A stretch of DNA of 64,000 nt from JAAZGD01 sp964489555 (lineage in GTDB: Bacteria; Bacillota; Clostridia; Peptostreptococcales; Anaerovoracaceae), in the NCBI GenBank assembly GCA_964489555.1, contig CAZAZF010000010.1, forward strand, positions 1 through 64,000. Direction: 5' to 3'. The notes under the pieces were generated by a model. That model was given only the letters and a program-made list of their open reading frames with translations, did not search any database and was not told the origin of the DNA. A program made the translations under genes and the position numbers. Positions 32,142 to 41,161 of this stretch are shown in pieces (position 1 is the first letter of the stretch; each line of letters opens with the position of its first letter).

Positions 32142-32762
32142 TTACCAGTTGTTCATTCCTTCCATTAACATCTGTATCAATTGATCCTCTTCCCAGGTCT
32201 CTGTGTCACCAACATGGGGCAACAGAAGATTCCATTGTTCCATGGTTCCCTGCGCCTTGATGGTGATGAATTGGTTGATGGCTCCCATGACGATGGTGGT
32301 GGCCAAGGAGAGATTGTCTGTTTGGATTTCACCGGTGGCTTGACCTTGCTTGAGAATGCCGGTCATAATTTGGTATTGAAGGTCGATAATCTCTTGTAAT
32401 ACTTGTCGAATTTGATTGCCGTTGTCACCGGTAGGCATTGATATCTGGAGGGTCAAATCCGGCAGGTTGGATCCATACTTGTTCATCAGTTTCATGTGTT
32501 GTGAAAGATAGGATTTCATTTGTTGGGCGCAGCCGGTTTCCTGTGAAACCTTTTCTTGAATGTCTTTAAAGTCTTGGGCCACAATTTGAGATAAGGCCAA
32601 CAAAAGAATCTCTTCTTTGCTTTGGAAATACTCGTAGATCGTTCCCTTTCCGATTTCTGCTTTGATGGCAATGTCGATGATTTTGGTGTTGAGATAGCCC
32701 TTTTCTATGAAAAGGTCCAAGGCGGCGTGGAGAATTCGTTCCTTTTTTAGATTTTTACTCAT
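32142..32762 (-). CDS. TetR-family transcriptional regulator
   Basis: A 206-residue regulator. The N-terminal helix-turn-helix reads RILHAALDLFIEKG followed by IAIKAEIGKGTIYEYFQSKEE (about residues 9-45), typical TetR. The ligand domain (about 50-206) has no recognisable signature. ATG 32762 follows AGGATCAAA and overlaps the end of the RND gene by eight bases; an upstream ATG would extend into that gene. Being last in the efflux operon, it probably represses it through the GACC-N4-GGTC palindromes near 37052-37101. Confidence 0.9.
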   Translation of the reverse strand: MSKNLKKERILHAALDLFIEKGYLNTKIIDIAIKAEIGKGTIYEYFQSKEEILLLALSQIVAQDFKDIQEKVSQETGCAQQMKSYLSQHMKLMNKYGSNLPDLTLQISMPTGDNGNQIRQVLQEIIDLQYQIMTGILKQGQATGEIQTDNLSLATTIVMGAINQFITIKAQGTMEQWNLLLPHVGDTETWEEDQLIQMLMEGMNNW

Positions 32763-35700
32763 TTTGATCCTCCCGTTTCCATTTTTCTTCCAATCCATCC
32801 AAATGGATGTTTTTCAAGTGGCGTTTTTCAAGACGGAGGCTTTTTCGATCATCGATGGAACCATAGAGTACCGGAGTGAGAATCAGGGTTACCAAGGTGG
32901 ATGTAATGAGACCGCCGATGATGGAGATGGCCATGGGAGCCATAATCTCTCCTCCTTCACCGATTCCAAGAGCCATGGGAATCATGCCTACCACCGTGGT
33001 GGTGGTTGTCATAAGAATGGGTCGGAAACGAATCTTGCCGGCTTCCACCAAAGCTGAGTCCCGACTCATGGATTCCCGGTTTCGATTAATGAATTCTACC
33101 AATAAGATGGAGTTATTTACCACGATGCCAACTAAAAGTATCATTCCGAGAAAGGAGACCAAAGATAAAGCGGCTCCTGTGAAGAACAGGGCCAAAAAAG
33201 AACCGGTCATGGCAAATGGAATACTCATAGCCACCACAAATGGCATCAGTAGCGACTCGAATTGGGCGGCCAGAATCAAGTAGACCAAAAGAATGGCAAT
33301 AATAAGGGCCTTGAATAGCTGCTGGAAGGCATCCACCATCTCCGCTTCGTTTCCACCGGTTTCTATGGTATATCCATAAGGCAGTGGATAGTTGTCCCCA
33401 ATGCGATGCACCCGTTTGGACACTTTACCCAGATCGGATCCTTCGATATCAATGTTTAGAGTGATATACCGCTCTTGATCCATGCGGTTGATAGAATTGG
33501 GGGAATTATCGTATTCAAAGGTGGCAATCTGTCCTACCGGTACGGAAAACCCCATGGTTCCGGGAATGGGGATTTGTTTTAGGTTTTCCAGGGACAGACG
33601 GTATTGGGGCGGAAATGAGAGTGTCACATCCCGTTCTCTTCCATCCACTTTCAAGGTTGTGGCTGTCGTTCCGGAAAGAGCGCCATGTAGCCCGTTGGCC
33701 AATTGATAGGCGGTGACCCCATAGTAAGAGGCGGCTTTTCGATCCAAGGTGATGCGGAGTTCCGGTGTTCCTTCTTCCAAATCCAGGGAAGCTTCTGCCA
33801 CCCCTTCCGTGGATTCAATTTGATGAATTAAATCTTGGCCGATTTCTTCCAGGGTTTTTAAATCAGGGCCCTTTATCATGAGGCTCATATCCACGCCGCC
33901 ACCCATCATGTCGCTGAATGTGGAGACTGCGCGGGCATTAATATCCGCCCCCGCCATGGAAGCGAAGGTTCGCTCCACATCTCTAGCGATTTCTTCTGTG
34001 GTTCGTTTTCTTGATTGGGGACTTACCAGCACCACGGATAGGGAATCGGAGCCTCCTTGTCCAAAGGAGGAAGTGGCATTGCCTCCGATATTAACGGTGA
34101 GGTGTTGGGTTTCCGGCAGGGTGAGGATGTATTCTTCCAATTGTGAAATAAGCACATCCCGTTGTTCCAGGGTGGTTCCGTAGGGGGTATCAACTTCTAC
34201 ATTGAAGACTCCTTCATCGGCAGCAGGAAGAAGCTCCGTACCTACCACTAATATTAATGTTAGTGAGAGAAGGAAGGAAGCAAAACAAACCAGAATAACC
34301 CGTTTTTTTCGCTTTAAAGCTGCTTTGACAAGGACCTCATACCATTGGGTGAGAGACTGAATTCCTCGATTGAATTTGTGAATTTGTTTGAATTTGTAAC
34401 GTTTCTCTCCAAAACGAATGTATTGAGTGCTGATGCCGCGGGTCAGTAGTTTGGAGCAAAGCATGGGAACCACGGTGACGGAAACCAATAAGGACGCGGC
34501 CAAAGCAATGACGATGGTGATGCAAAAATCCCGGAAAAGCAAGCCGGCCAAACCATCACTTAATGCGATGGGGAGAAAAACCAGCATGGTGGTTACAGAA
34601 GAAGCGGCTACCGCCAACAACACTTCTTTGCTTCCCCGGAAAGAAGCTTCCTGGGGATCGGAAGTGGTTTGGCGGATTCGGAAGATGTTTTCCAGTACCA
34701 CGATGGAGTTGTCCACCAGCATCCCTACGGCAATGGTGAGTGAGGCAAGGGTGAAGAGGTTCAATGTAATGCCTTGCCAGTTCATGATGGCAAAAGTGGC
34801 TAAAATGGAAGTGGGGATGGAAACAGCGATTACCAATGTGCTTCGGATGTTTAATAAAAAGAGAAACACCACAAAAACGGCAAGAATTGCTCCGGCAATG
34901 GCCGCTTGTCCCACCCATTTTAAAGAACTGTTTATGAAGTCAGCCTGGTCAAATCCTACATTGAATTGGAGTTCCGGGTGTTCTTTTTCCAGGTCTTTCA
35001 TCAAGGCCCGAACCCGGTCTGAAACTTCCACCGTATTGGCGTCGGATTGTTTTGTTACCATCATTCCGATGGCTGTTTTTCCGTCAATTCTGGTGATGGA
35101 ATCGGTATCCTTGGTGCCCTCCGTGATGGTGGCCAGATCCCCCAAACGGAGGATGCTGCTGTCCGGTAGCATCAAGGGGAGTTCTTGGATGTCGTTTATC
35201 GACTGGAATTCTCCTACCGTTCGCACAATCACTTCTCGACTGCCTCTTTTCATGTCCCCACTGGGCATGTTGATGTTTTCCGTAGCCAATAGTTGGGATA
35301 ATACAGCCAGATTCAACCCGTAGCTGGAGAGCTTTTCCGGATCCAACTCCAGGTGGATTTCTTCCGTAATTCCTCCTGTGACATCCACCGATGCCACCCC
35401 ACTCAGGCGTTCAAATTGGGCCACCACGGTGTCATCAACAATGCGATACAACTCTTCCAAAGGAAGGTCTGCAGACACATAAACCTGAGAGATGGGAAGG
35501 GCATTCATATCCAGCTTCAGAACCATGGGGTCTCCTGCAGTGTCAGGAAGAAAGTCTTCTACAAGAGCAATTTTTTCTCTCATGTTCAAGGTGGCAAAAT
35601 TCATGTCTTGCCGCATTTCGAATTGAAGGGCAACGATGGATTGGCCTTGTAAGGTGATGGAGTACATAGCTTCCAGTCCTTCTACGGAAGCCAATGCGGT

Positions 35701-35904
35701 CTCCAAAGGTTTTGTGACCAGAGATTCCACTTCCTGGGGAGCGGCATTCTCATAGGTACAAAGTACCAACGCCATTGGGAACTCAATCTTGGGCGTCAAA
35801 TCTCGCGGCATGGAAAAAAAAGAAAACAATCCCAAAACCACCACCATGAGCATTAACATAATGGTAGCCACCGGTCGTTTTATGGACATACTGGAAAGAT
35901 TCAT
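32755..35904 (-). CDS. RND-family efflux transporter (AcrB/MMPL-like inner membrane pump)
   Basis: A 1049-residue proton- or ion-driven pump with the AcrB layout: one N-terminal membrane helix (SIKRPVATIMLM), a large extracytoplasmic domain, a membrane block near residues 335-545, a second large loop, and a C-terminal block near 870-1030. HAE1-type motifs include GMLVDNSIVVLENI near 395 with the proton-relay acidic residue, and GIVVNNSILLVEFINRNR near 930. Close to the hydrophobe/amphiphile group; heavy-metal CzcA is less likely. It follows its adaptor by three bases. No TolC-like outer membrane protein is nearby, as expected for a Gram-positive-type cell. Confidence 0.92.
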   Translation of the reverse strand: MNLSSMSIKRPVATIMLMLMVVVLGLFSFFSMPRDLTPKIEFPMALVLCTYENAAPQEVESLVTKPLETALASVEGLEAMYSITLQGQSIVALQFEMRQDMNFATLNMREKIALVEDFLPDTAGDPMVLKLDMNALPISQVYVSADLPLEELYRIVDDTVVAQFERLSGVASVDVTGGITEEIHLELDPEKLSSYGLNLAVLSQLLATENINMPSGDMKRGSREVIVRTVGEFQSINDIQELPLMLPDSSILRLGDLATITEGTKDTDSITRIDGKTAIGMMVTKQSDANTVEVSDRVRALMKDLEKEHPELQFNVGFDQADFINSSLKWVGQAAIAGAILAVFVVFLFLLNIRSTLVIAVSIPTSILATFAIMNWQGITLNLFTLASLTIAVGMLVDNSIVVLENIFRIRQTTSDPQEASFRGSKEVLLAVAASSVTTMLVFLPIALSDGLAGLLFRDFCITIVIALAASLLVSVTVVPMLCSKLLTRGISTQYIRFGEKRYKFKQIHKFNRGIQSLTQWYEVLVKAALKRKKRVILVCFASFLLSLTLILVVGTELLPAADEGVFNVEVDTPYGTTLEQRDVLISQLEEYILTLPETQHLTVNIGGNATSSFGQGGSDSLSVVLVSPQSRKRTTEEIARDVERTFASMAGADINARAVSTFSDMMGGGVDMSLMIKGPDLKTLEEIGQDLIHQIESTEGVAEASLDLEEGTPELRITLDRKAASYYGVTAYQLANGLHGALSGTTATTLKVDGRERDVTLSFPPQYRLSLENLKQIPIPGTMGFSVPVGQIATFEYDNSPNSINRMDQERYITLNIDIEGSDLGKVSKRVHRIGDNYPLPYGYTIETGGNEAEMVDAFQQLFKALIIAILLVYLILAAQFESLLMPFVVAMSIPFAMTGSFLALFFTGAALSLVSFLGMILLVGIVVNNSILLVEFINRNRESMSRDSALVEAGKIRFRPILMTTTTTVVGMIPMALGIGEGGEIMAPMAISIIGGLITSTLVTLILTPVLYGSIDDRKSLRLEKRHLKNIHLDGLEEKWKREDQNE

Positions 35905-35907
35905 GGG

Positions 35908-37002
35908 TTACTCCTTTTCTGCCACGATGACCGGCGTTCCTTCTTTAACATAGGGTTGGCCGGAGACGACTACCGTTTCTCCGGGGTTCAGTCCTTCTAC
36001 AATCTCTACCATCGTACCGTTGTCCACTCCTAGTTTTACCAAATGGAATAGGGGATAACCGTCCTTGTCAAGAGAGATAATCCATGTTTGTCCTCCCTTG
36101 ATATAGGGGGCATCGGATGGGACCAGCAGGACATGATCTTTGATTTGGGAATGAACCCGGACTTCCGCGAACATTCCCGCCTTCAACTCACCGGACTCAT
36201 TGGGAATCCGGATGGTTACAGGATAGCTCAGGGTACCGGCTCCGGGTGCCGGAGAGAGGGCTTCTATGGTACCTGGATATGGTTGGTCTTTTATGCCGGT
36301 TATCCATATATCCACCTGTTGGCCAGGGGCTAAATCATTAATGAGATATTCACTGACACCGGCTTCGATTTTCAGCGAAGTGATGTCTGCAATGGAAGCG
36401 GCCATTTGTCCGGTAGGGGCCTGGTTTCCCACGGAAACATTGAGAGAGGTTATGTATCCATCGAAAGGCGCGGTAGGCTTGCAATTTTCATAAGCCTCTT
36501 TTGTCTGGGTAAAAGCCGCTTCTGCGGCGGCGTATTGAGCTTGGGCGTTCTCAAAATCTGACCGGGAAGCGGCTCCCTCCCGGTAGAGAAGGGAAAGAGC
36601 TTCGTAAGCGGTGCGGGCAGCTTGGTAGGCGGAAGATGCTTGCCGGTAGGACGCTTCGATTTGGGTGCTGTCTATTTCAAAAAGAAGAGCCCCGGAGGTT
36701 ACAAACTGTCCCAGAGAAACATGGGTTGCGATAACCTGGCCTTGTACCATGGGAACAATTACCGCTTCCCGGATGGGTTCAATGCGCCCGGTAATGGGAG
36801 ATGTGGTATAGATGGAACCCATTTCTGAAATAGACGTATGCACATGAACAGGCAAACTTTCCGGTTTTTCGGGGGGGAACAGGACGGATAGAATTCGATA
36901 CCCGCCCACCAGAATCACTAAGGAGACAACCAGAATCATTATTTTCTTGCCTGTGGAAAATAGAGCAAATCTTTTTCTAAAACTTTGAGCAGTTTCTTTC
37001 AT
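35908..37002 (-). CDS. Efflux RND transporter periplasmic-adaptor-type subunit (MFP)
   Basis: A 364-residue membrane fusion protein. It has one N-terminal membrane anchor (IMILVVSLVILVGGYRIL, about residues 21-38), a lipoyl-like half-domain (GRIEPIREAVIVPMVQGQV near 72-90), a helical hairpin region rich in Ala (near 115-175), the second lipoyl half (APFDGYITSLNVSVG near 178), and beta-barrel domains to the end. No lipoprotein Cys is present. ATG 37002 follows AAAGGAACCC; a longer frame upstream would start inside the promoter. First gene of the adaptor-pump-tetR operon. Confidence 0.9.
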   Translation of the reverse strand: MKETAQSFRKRFALFSTGKKIMILVVSLVILVGGYRILSVLFPPEKPESLPVHVHTSISEMGSIYTTSPITGRIEPIREAVIVPMVQGQVIATHVSLGQFVTSGALLFEIDSTQIEASYRQASSAYQAARTAYEALSLLYREGAASRSDFENAQAQYAAAEAAFTQTKEAYENCKPTAPFDGYITSLNVSVGNQAPTGQMAASIADITSLKIEAGVSEYLINDLAPGQQVDIWITGIKDQPYPGTIEALSPAPGAGTLSYPVTIRIPNESGELKAGMFAEVRVHSQIKDHVLLVPSDAPYIKGGQTWIISLDKDGYPLFHLVKLGVDNGTMVEIVEGLNPGETVVVSGQPYVKEGTPVIVAEKE

Positions 37003-37051
37003 TCCAAGGGTTCCTTTCAAATTCGGTGATTTTTGAAGCTGTTGGTCAAAA

Positions 37052-37103
37052 CCGACCAATGGGTCGGCAAGAGCATATTATCACATTCCGACCCGCGGGT
37101 CAA
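37052..37103 (-). promoter_or_regulatory. Promoter with two TetR-type operators for the RND operon
   Basis: Minus-strand TTGACC (plus 37098-37103), 17-base spacer, TAATAT (37075-37080). Two palindromes with the same half site flank it: CCGACC-AATG-GGTCGG (37052-37067), lying at the expected start point, and GACC-CGCG-GGTC (37090-37101), overlapping the -35 box. Centres are 36 bp apart. The shared GACC-N4-GGTC core makes these strong candidate binding sites for the operon-encoded TetR. Confidence 0.75.
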
Positions 37104-37125
37104 TATGTTGTCGAGGAATTTTAGG

Positions 37126-37155
37126 GTGACAGCTTCCCGGAATGTAAGGTATAAT
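37126..37155 (+). promoter_or_regulatory. Promoter of nth and the downstream cluster
   Basis: GTGACA (37126-37131), 18-base spacer, perfect TATAAT (37150-37155). Divergent from the RND promoter, 23 bp from its -35 box. Start point near 37162 excludes the ATG at 37157 as the nth start. Confidence 0.6.
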
Positions 37156-37201
37156 TATGGTGCCTGAAAAAGGCAAAAAACTGCAAGGAAAGGGTGGGAA
37201 T

Positions 37202-37855
37202 ATGGCAGAACAGGAGTATGCGAAAACGGTGTTAACCATTCTGGAGCTACTGGAGGAAAGATATCCGGATGCCGCTTGCGCCTTAGTACATCAAAACCCG
37301 TTTCAGTTGTTGGTTGCTACGGTATTGTCGGCACAAACCACGGATAAAAGTGTAAACCAAGTGAGTTGCCGATTGTTTGAAAAATATAAAACCGCTGTGG
37401 ACCTGGCCAATGGCAATCCACAGGAAGTGGAGGAAATCATACGAACCATCGGCATGTACCGAACCAAAACCCGAAACATTATTGGTCTCTCCCGGCAATT
37501 GGTGAGCCGATATCAGGGCCATGTCCCAGAAAGTTACGAAGAGTTGATTACTTTGCCGGGAGTGGGTCGAAAAACGGCTAATGTGGTGTTGTCGGTGGCT
37601 TTCGGCCAAGAACGCATTGCGGTGGATACTCATGTGTTTCGTGTGGCCAACCGCATTGGATTGGCCCAGGCAAAGGATGTGCTTACAACGGAAGAGCAGC
37701 TGATGGAGAGAATTCCTCCCCAACGCTGGAGCCGGGCTCATCACAGTTTGATTTTCCATGGAAGAGAGCTTTGCGATGCCAGAAATCCCCGTTGCGGGGA
37801 GTGTCCTGTGGCCCGGTATTGCAAGTATTATTTTTCAAGAGAGGAGAACCAGTAA
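37202..37855 (+). CDS. nth: Endonuclease III
   Basis: A 217-residue base-excision-repair glycosylase/AP lyase for oxidised pyrimidines. The helix-hairpin-helix LPGVGRKTANVVL carries catalytic K124, and D142 lies in VDTHVFRV. The 4Fe-4S cluster ligands are C191, C198, C201 and C207 with the exact C-x6-C-x2-C-x5-C spacing. ATG 37202 has GGAAAGGGTGGG upstream; the earlier ATG at 37157 falls at the transcription start. The stop overlaps the ptb start (TAATG), an odd coupling of a repair gene to fermentation genes. Confidence 0.95.
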   Translation: MAEQEYAKTVLTILELLEERYPDAACALVHQNPFQLLVATVLSAQTTDKSVNQVSCRLFEKYKTAVDLANGNPQEVEEIIRTIGMYRTKTRNIIGLSRQLVSRYQGHVPESYEELITLPGVGRKTANVVLSVAFGQERIAVDTHVFRVANRIGLAQAKDVLTTEEQLMERIPPQRWSRAHHSLIFHGRELCDARNPRCGECPVARYCKYYFSREENQ

Positions 37856-38757
37856 TGGCATACCGAAATTTTGAGGAGCTGTTTTCTAAAATGGAAGGGA
37901 GCGCTAAGAAAAAGGTGGTTCTGGCCGGGGCTCAAGATGCCCATGCTTTGGAAGCCGTTTTAAAGGCAGCCAAGGAAGGTTTTATTGAGTATCTGCTGGT
38001 AGGAAAGCCGGATGCCACGGTGGCTCTGGCATATGAATTGGGTTATGAAATATCGTCTCGTGAAGTGGTCCAAGCAGAGGATCCCCTTCAAGCAGCGATT
38101 TTGTCTGTAGATTTTGTGCGAAAAGGAGAAGGGGATTTCCTTATGAAAGGAAAGATGGAAACCGCCACCTTGCTGAAGCAAGTGGTGGATCGGGAGCAAG
38201 GAATTGGTACCGGGAATCTGATGTCGCATTTGGCCATTATTGATTCGCCCCGTTACCATAAGCTTCTGGCCGTGTCCGACGGAGGAATGATTTTGTATCC
38301 TGACATCAGTCAGAAAATAGGCATTTTAGAAAATGCTTTGGAATTCTTTCGTAACATCGGAACGGAAAAACCTAAAGTCGGAGTAATGGCTGCTGTGGAA
38401 ACGGTAAACCCCAAAATGCAGGAAACCTTGGATGGTGCCAGCCTCAAAAAGATGGCAGAAGAAGGAAGGTGGGGGGACTGTTTGGTGGAAGGACCCATTT
38501 CCTTTGATTTGGCGGTAAGCCGGGAGGCGGCAGAAATTAAAGGGTTTGAAAGCCCGGTGGCGGGAGAGGTGGATCTGATGTTGATGCCCAGCATAGCGGC
38601 GGGCAATCTAACGGTCAAAGCCCTTGCCACCTTGGGAGAAGCAAAGATGGCCGGTTGCGTATTAGGAGCAAAGGTTCCTGTGGTGGTTCCTTCCAGGGGG
38701 TCATCCCTTGAAGAAAAGTATATTTCACTATTGTTGTGTGCGGCCTTTGTATCGTAG
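37855..38757 (+). CDS. ptb: Phosphate butyryltransferase-type acyltransferase
   Basis: A 300-residue member of the phosphate acetyl/butyryltransferase family, converting an acyl-CoA plus phosphate to acyl phosphate. Typical blocks are GDFLMKGKMETATLLK near residue 88, HLAIID-type sequence near 122-130, AAVETVNPKM near 182, EGPISFDLAVS near 215, and VDLMLMPSIAAGN near 239. Length fits Ptb rather than full-length Pta. GAGGAGAACC precedes the ATG. buk lies 2.4 kb downstream with iorAB between. The natural acyl group could be branched or aromatic rather than butyryl, given the iorAB genes. Confidence 0.9.
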   Translation: MAYRNFEELFSKMEGSAKKKVVLAGAQDAHALEAVLKAAKEGFIEYLLVGKPDATVALAYELGYEISSREVVQAEDPLQAAILSVDFVRKGEGDFLMKGKMETATLLKQVVDREQGIGTGNLMSHLAIIDSPRYHKLLAVSDGGMILYPDISQKIGILENALEFFRNIGTEKPKVGVMAAVETVNPKMQETLDGASLKKMAEEGRWGDCLVEGPISFDLAVSREAAEIKGFESPVAGEVDLMLMPSIAAGNLTVKALATLGEAKMAGCVLGAKVPVVVPSRGSSLEEKYISLLLCAAFVS

Positions 38758-38776
38758 GGGTTAAACTTGATATTAT
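38747..38776 (+). promoter_or_regulatory. Possible internal promoter before iorA
   Basis: TTGTAT (38747-38752), 18-base spacer, TATTAT (38771-38776), starting at the end of ptb and in the 47-base gap before iorA. Moderate match only. Confidence 0.35.
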
Positions 38777-38804
38777 AAATTGAAAGTTCAGGAAGGAGAA
38801 AAAA

Positions 38805-40583
38805 ATGAAGGTTTTATGGACAGGGAATGAGGCAGTAGCCCGGGGGGCATATGAGGCGGGGGTAGTCTATGCTTCGGCCTACCCGGGAACACCCAGTACG
38901 GAAATATTGGAGAATTTGGCCACATATCCAGAAATCCTTTCGGAATGGGCTCCCAACGAAAAGGTGGCCCTGGAAGCGGTTATCGGGGCATCCTTTGCAG
39001 GGGGGCGAACCATGGCTTCCATGAAGCATGTTGGTGTCAATGTAGCAGCAGATCCGTTGTTTACCTTTGCGTATACCGGCGTGAATGGAGGAGCGGTAAT
39101 CATATCCGCAGACGAACCGGGCCAGCACAGTGCCCAGAATGAACAAGACAACCGGAACTATGCCAAGGCGGCCAAGATTCCTATGATGGAAGCCTCTGAT
39201 AGTCAGGAGTGCCTTGACATGATTAAAGCCGCTTTTGATCTCAGCGAGGAATACGATGTGCCGATGTTTTTTCGAATGACTACAAGACTTTGTCACGGAA
39301 AATCTGTGGTGACTCCAAGCTCAAGAAAAGAGGTGGGCATTAAATCTTTTGTGAAAAACCCCGGGAAATATGTGATGGTGCCCGGGAATGCAAAGGTGCG
39401 ACGCATGGATTTAGAGCAGCGCTTGAGCCGGTTAAAGGAATATTCTGAAAACTGTCCTTGGAATAGGGCAGAATACCACAATTCTTCCGTTGGCGTGATT
39501 GCTTCGGGGCCAAGCTATCATTATGCCAAAGAGGTGTTTGGAGAAACGGCTTCCTATTTGAAGCTTGGATTTACCAATCCTTTGCCGGACCATTTGATTC
39601 AAGAATTCTGTAGCAAAATGGAAACCATATATGTTGTGGAAGAAAACGATCCCTATTTGGAAGAAAGAGTTGGGATGCTGGGTTTTGCATGCCAGGGGAA
39701 AGATTTGTTTCCAAAGATGGGCGAAATGACTCCGGATGTAATACGAAAAGCATTGTACGGAACCATGTTGCCACAAATCGAATATGATAACACCACTGTA
39801 GTTCCCCGGCCGCCTACTTTATGTGCCGGATGTCCGCACAGAGGATTTTTCTACCAACTGGGGAAGAAAAAGAATGTGATGATTTCCGGAGACATTGGAT
39901 GCTATACCTTGGGATTTGCCAAACCTTATAACGCTATGGATTCCACTGTTTGCATGGGAGCCAGCTTTAGCATGGGCCATGGGGCTCAACAAGTGTTTCG
40001 CCAAACGGATTCCGGAATGCGTGTGGTGTCGGTGTTGGGGGATTCCACCTTTTTTCATACGGGCATCAATTCCTTGATTACCGTGGTGTATAACAAATCC
40101 AATACGGTCAATGTGATATTGGACAATCGCATTACTGCCATGACCGGCCATCAAGAAAATCCGGGAAGTGGTAAAAATGTCAAAGGAGATCCAGCACCTA
40201 TGATGGATATAGAGGCCATTGTCAAGGCGTTGGGGATTCAATATGTTCGAACCATTGACCCTAACAATCTGGAGCAAGTGAGTCAGACCCTGGACGAGTT
40301 TTTGGCTTTGGAGGAACCTTCGGTAATCATCACAAGATGGCCCTGTGCCCTGAAAAAACTTTCCCGGGAGGATAGAGAGGAATTCCAAGGGGCCTTTGTT
40401 GAGAAGAATCGAATTGAAGAAGAAACATGCATTGGGTGTAAGAAATGCATTCGCTGTGGATGTCCTGCTTTGGTTTTCAACAAGGAAAAGAGAAAAACCA
40501 GCATCGATTCGTTGCAGTGTGTCGGTTGTGATGTGTGTACTCAATTATGTCCCACCGGTGCTATAAAAAAGGAGGGGAAATAA
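38805..40583 (+). CDS. iorA: Indolepyruvate:ferredoxin oxidoreductase, alpha subunit
   Basis: A 592-residue thiamine-diphosphate enzyme that oxidatively decarboxylates aryl pyruvates (from Trp, Phe, Tyr) to aryl-acyl-CoA, reducing ferredoxin. N-terminal pyrimidine-binding domain with TGNEAVARGAYEAGV and YPGTPSTEI; central TPP domain with CAGCPHRGFF near 342 and GDIGCYTLGF near 363, and a Mg site in LGDSTF near 421. The C-terminus is a ferredoxin-like domain with two 4Fe-4S sites: CIGCKKCIRCGCP and CVGCDVCTQLCP (about residues 545-585). The first set reads C-x2-C-x2-C-x2-C-x-C-P, an IorA-type variant. GGAAGGAGAAAA precedes the ATG. Confidence 0.94.
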   Translation: MKVLWTGNEAVARGAYEAGVVYASAYPGTPSTEILENLATYPEILSEWAPNEKVALEAVIGASFAGGRTMASMKHVGVNVAADPLFTFAYTGVNGGAVIISADEPGQHSAQNEQDNRNYAKAAKIPMMEASDSQECLDMIKAAFDLSEEYDVPMFFRMTTRLCHGKSVVTPSSRKEVGIKSFVKNPGKYVMVPGNAKVRRMDLEQRLSRLKEYSENCPWNRAEYHNSSVGVIASGPSYHYAKEVFGETASYLKLGFTNPLPDHLIQEFCSKMETIYVVEENDPYLEERVGMLGFACQGKDLFPKMGEMTPDVIRKALYGTMLPQIEYDNTTVVPRPPTLCAGCPHRGFFYQLGKKKNVMISGDIGCYTLGFAKPYNAMDSTVCMGASFSMGHGAQQVFRQTDSGMRVVSVLGDSTFFHTGINSLITVVYNKSNTVNVILDNRITAMTGHQENPGSGKNVKGDPAPMMDIEAIVKALGIQYVRTIDPNNLEQVSQTLDEFLALEEPSVIITRWPCALKKLSREDREEFQGAFVEKNRIEEETCIGCKKCIRCGCPALVFNKEKRKTSIDSLQCVGCDVCTQLCPTGAIKKEGK

Positions 40584-40584
40584 G

Positions 40585-41160
40585 ATGACTAAAAACATTT
40601 TATTGGCCGGTGTGGGTGGCCAGGGAACCATCTTGGCAGGAAAGCTATTGACCCAAGGCTTGCTAGAAGCGGGATATGATGTAAAAATGAGTGAAATCTT
40701 GGGCATGAGTCAACGGGGAGGCGATGTGGTTTCCCAGGTGCGATTTGGCGAAAGAGTGGATTCTCCTGTCATTGAAAAAGGTGGAGCGGATATGATTGTG
40801 GCTTTTGAAAAAATGGAGGCGTTGAGGGCCTTGTCTTTTTTAAAACCGGGAGGCCAAGTGGTAGTCAACGACTACCAGATGCCATCCATGCCCATTTTAA
40901 TGGGAGATTTTGATTACCCCCACCATGCGATTGAAGAAATTAAAAAGCATGCGGATACCAAGGTGATTCCTGCCTCTGACATGGCGGAAAAACTGGGAAA
41001 TGGAAAGGTGATGAACATCGTTCTTTTGGGGACCATCATTAAAACCATGGGGTTGGAAGGCATTGATTGGAACCGTATCGTGAAGGAAAATGTGAAACCG
41101 GATTTTGTGGAAATCAACATGAAGGCCATCAAAGCAGGTATGGATGCAGTGGGGGGATGA
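40585..41160 (+). CDS. iorB: Indolepyruvate:ferredoxin oxidoreductase, beta subunit
   Basis: A 191-residue gamma-type domain subunit of 2-oxoacid:ferredoxin oxidoreductases, which forms the CoA-handling part of the IorAB dimer. The N-terminal NILLAGVGGQGTILAGKLL and the MSQRGGDVVSQVRFG block near residue 46 are diagnostic. It starts one base after iorA, with GGAGGGGAAATAAG upstream, so the two subunits are co-translated. The stop is just before buk. Confidence 0.95.
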   Translation: MTKNILLAGVGGQGTILAGKLLTQGLLEAGYDVKMSEILGMSQRGGDVVSQVRFGERVDSPVIEKGGADMIVAFEKMEALRALSFLKPGGQVVVNDYQMPSMPILMGDFDYPHHAIEEIKKHADTKVIPASDMAEKLGNGKVMNIVLLGTIIKTMGLEGIDWNRIVKENVKPDFVEINMKAIKAGMDAVGG

Positions 41161-41161
41161 G

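Noticed and set aside
34427..35323. Plus-strand open frame of 298 codons opposite the RND pump
   Set aside because: Met/Thr/Ser-rich antisense shadow of the conserved pump; no start signals.
39480..39510. TGGC-N-TTGC-like sigma-54 promoter element (TTGGCGTGATTGCT)
   Set aside because: It lies inside iorA coding sequence with incorrect spacing and no gene starting downstream; taken as chance.
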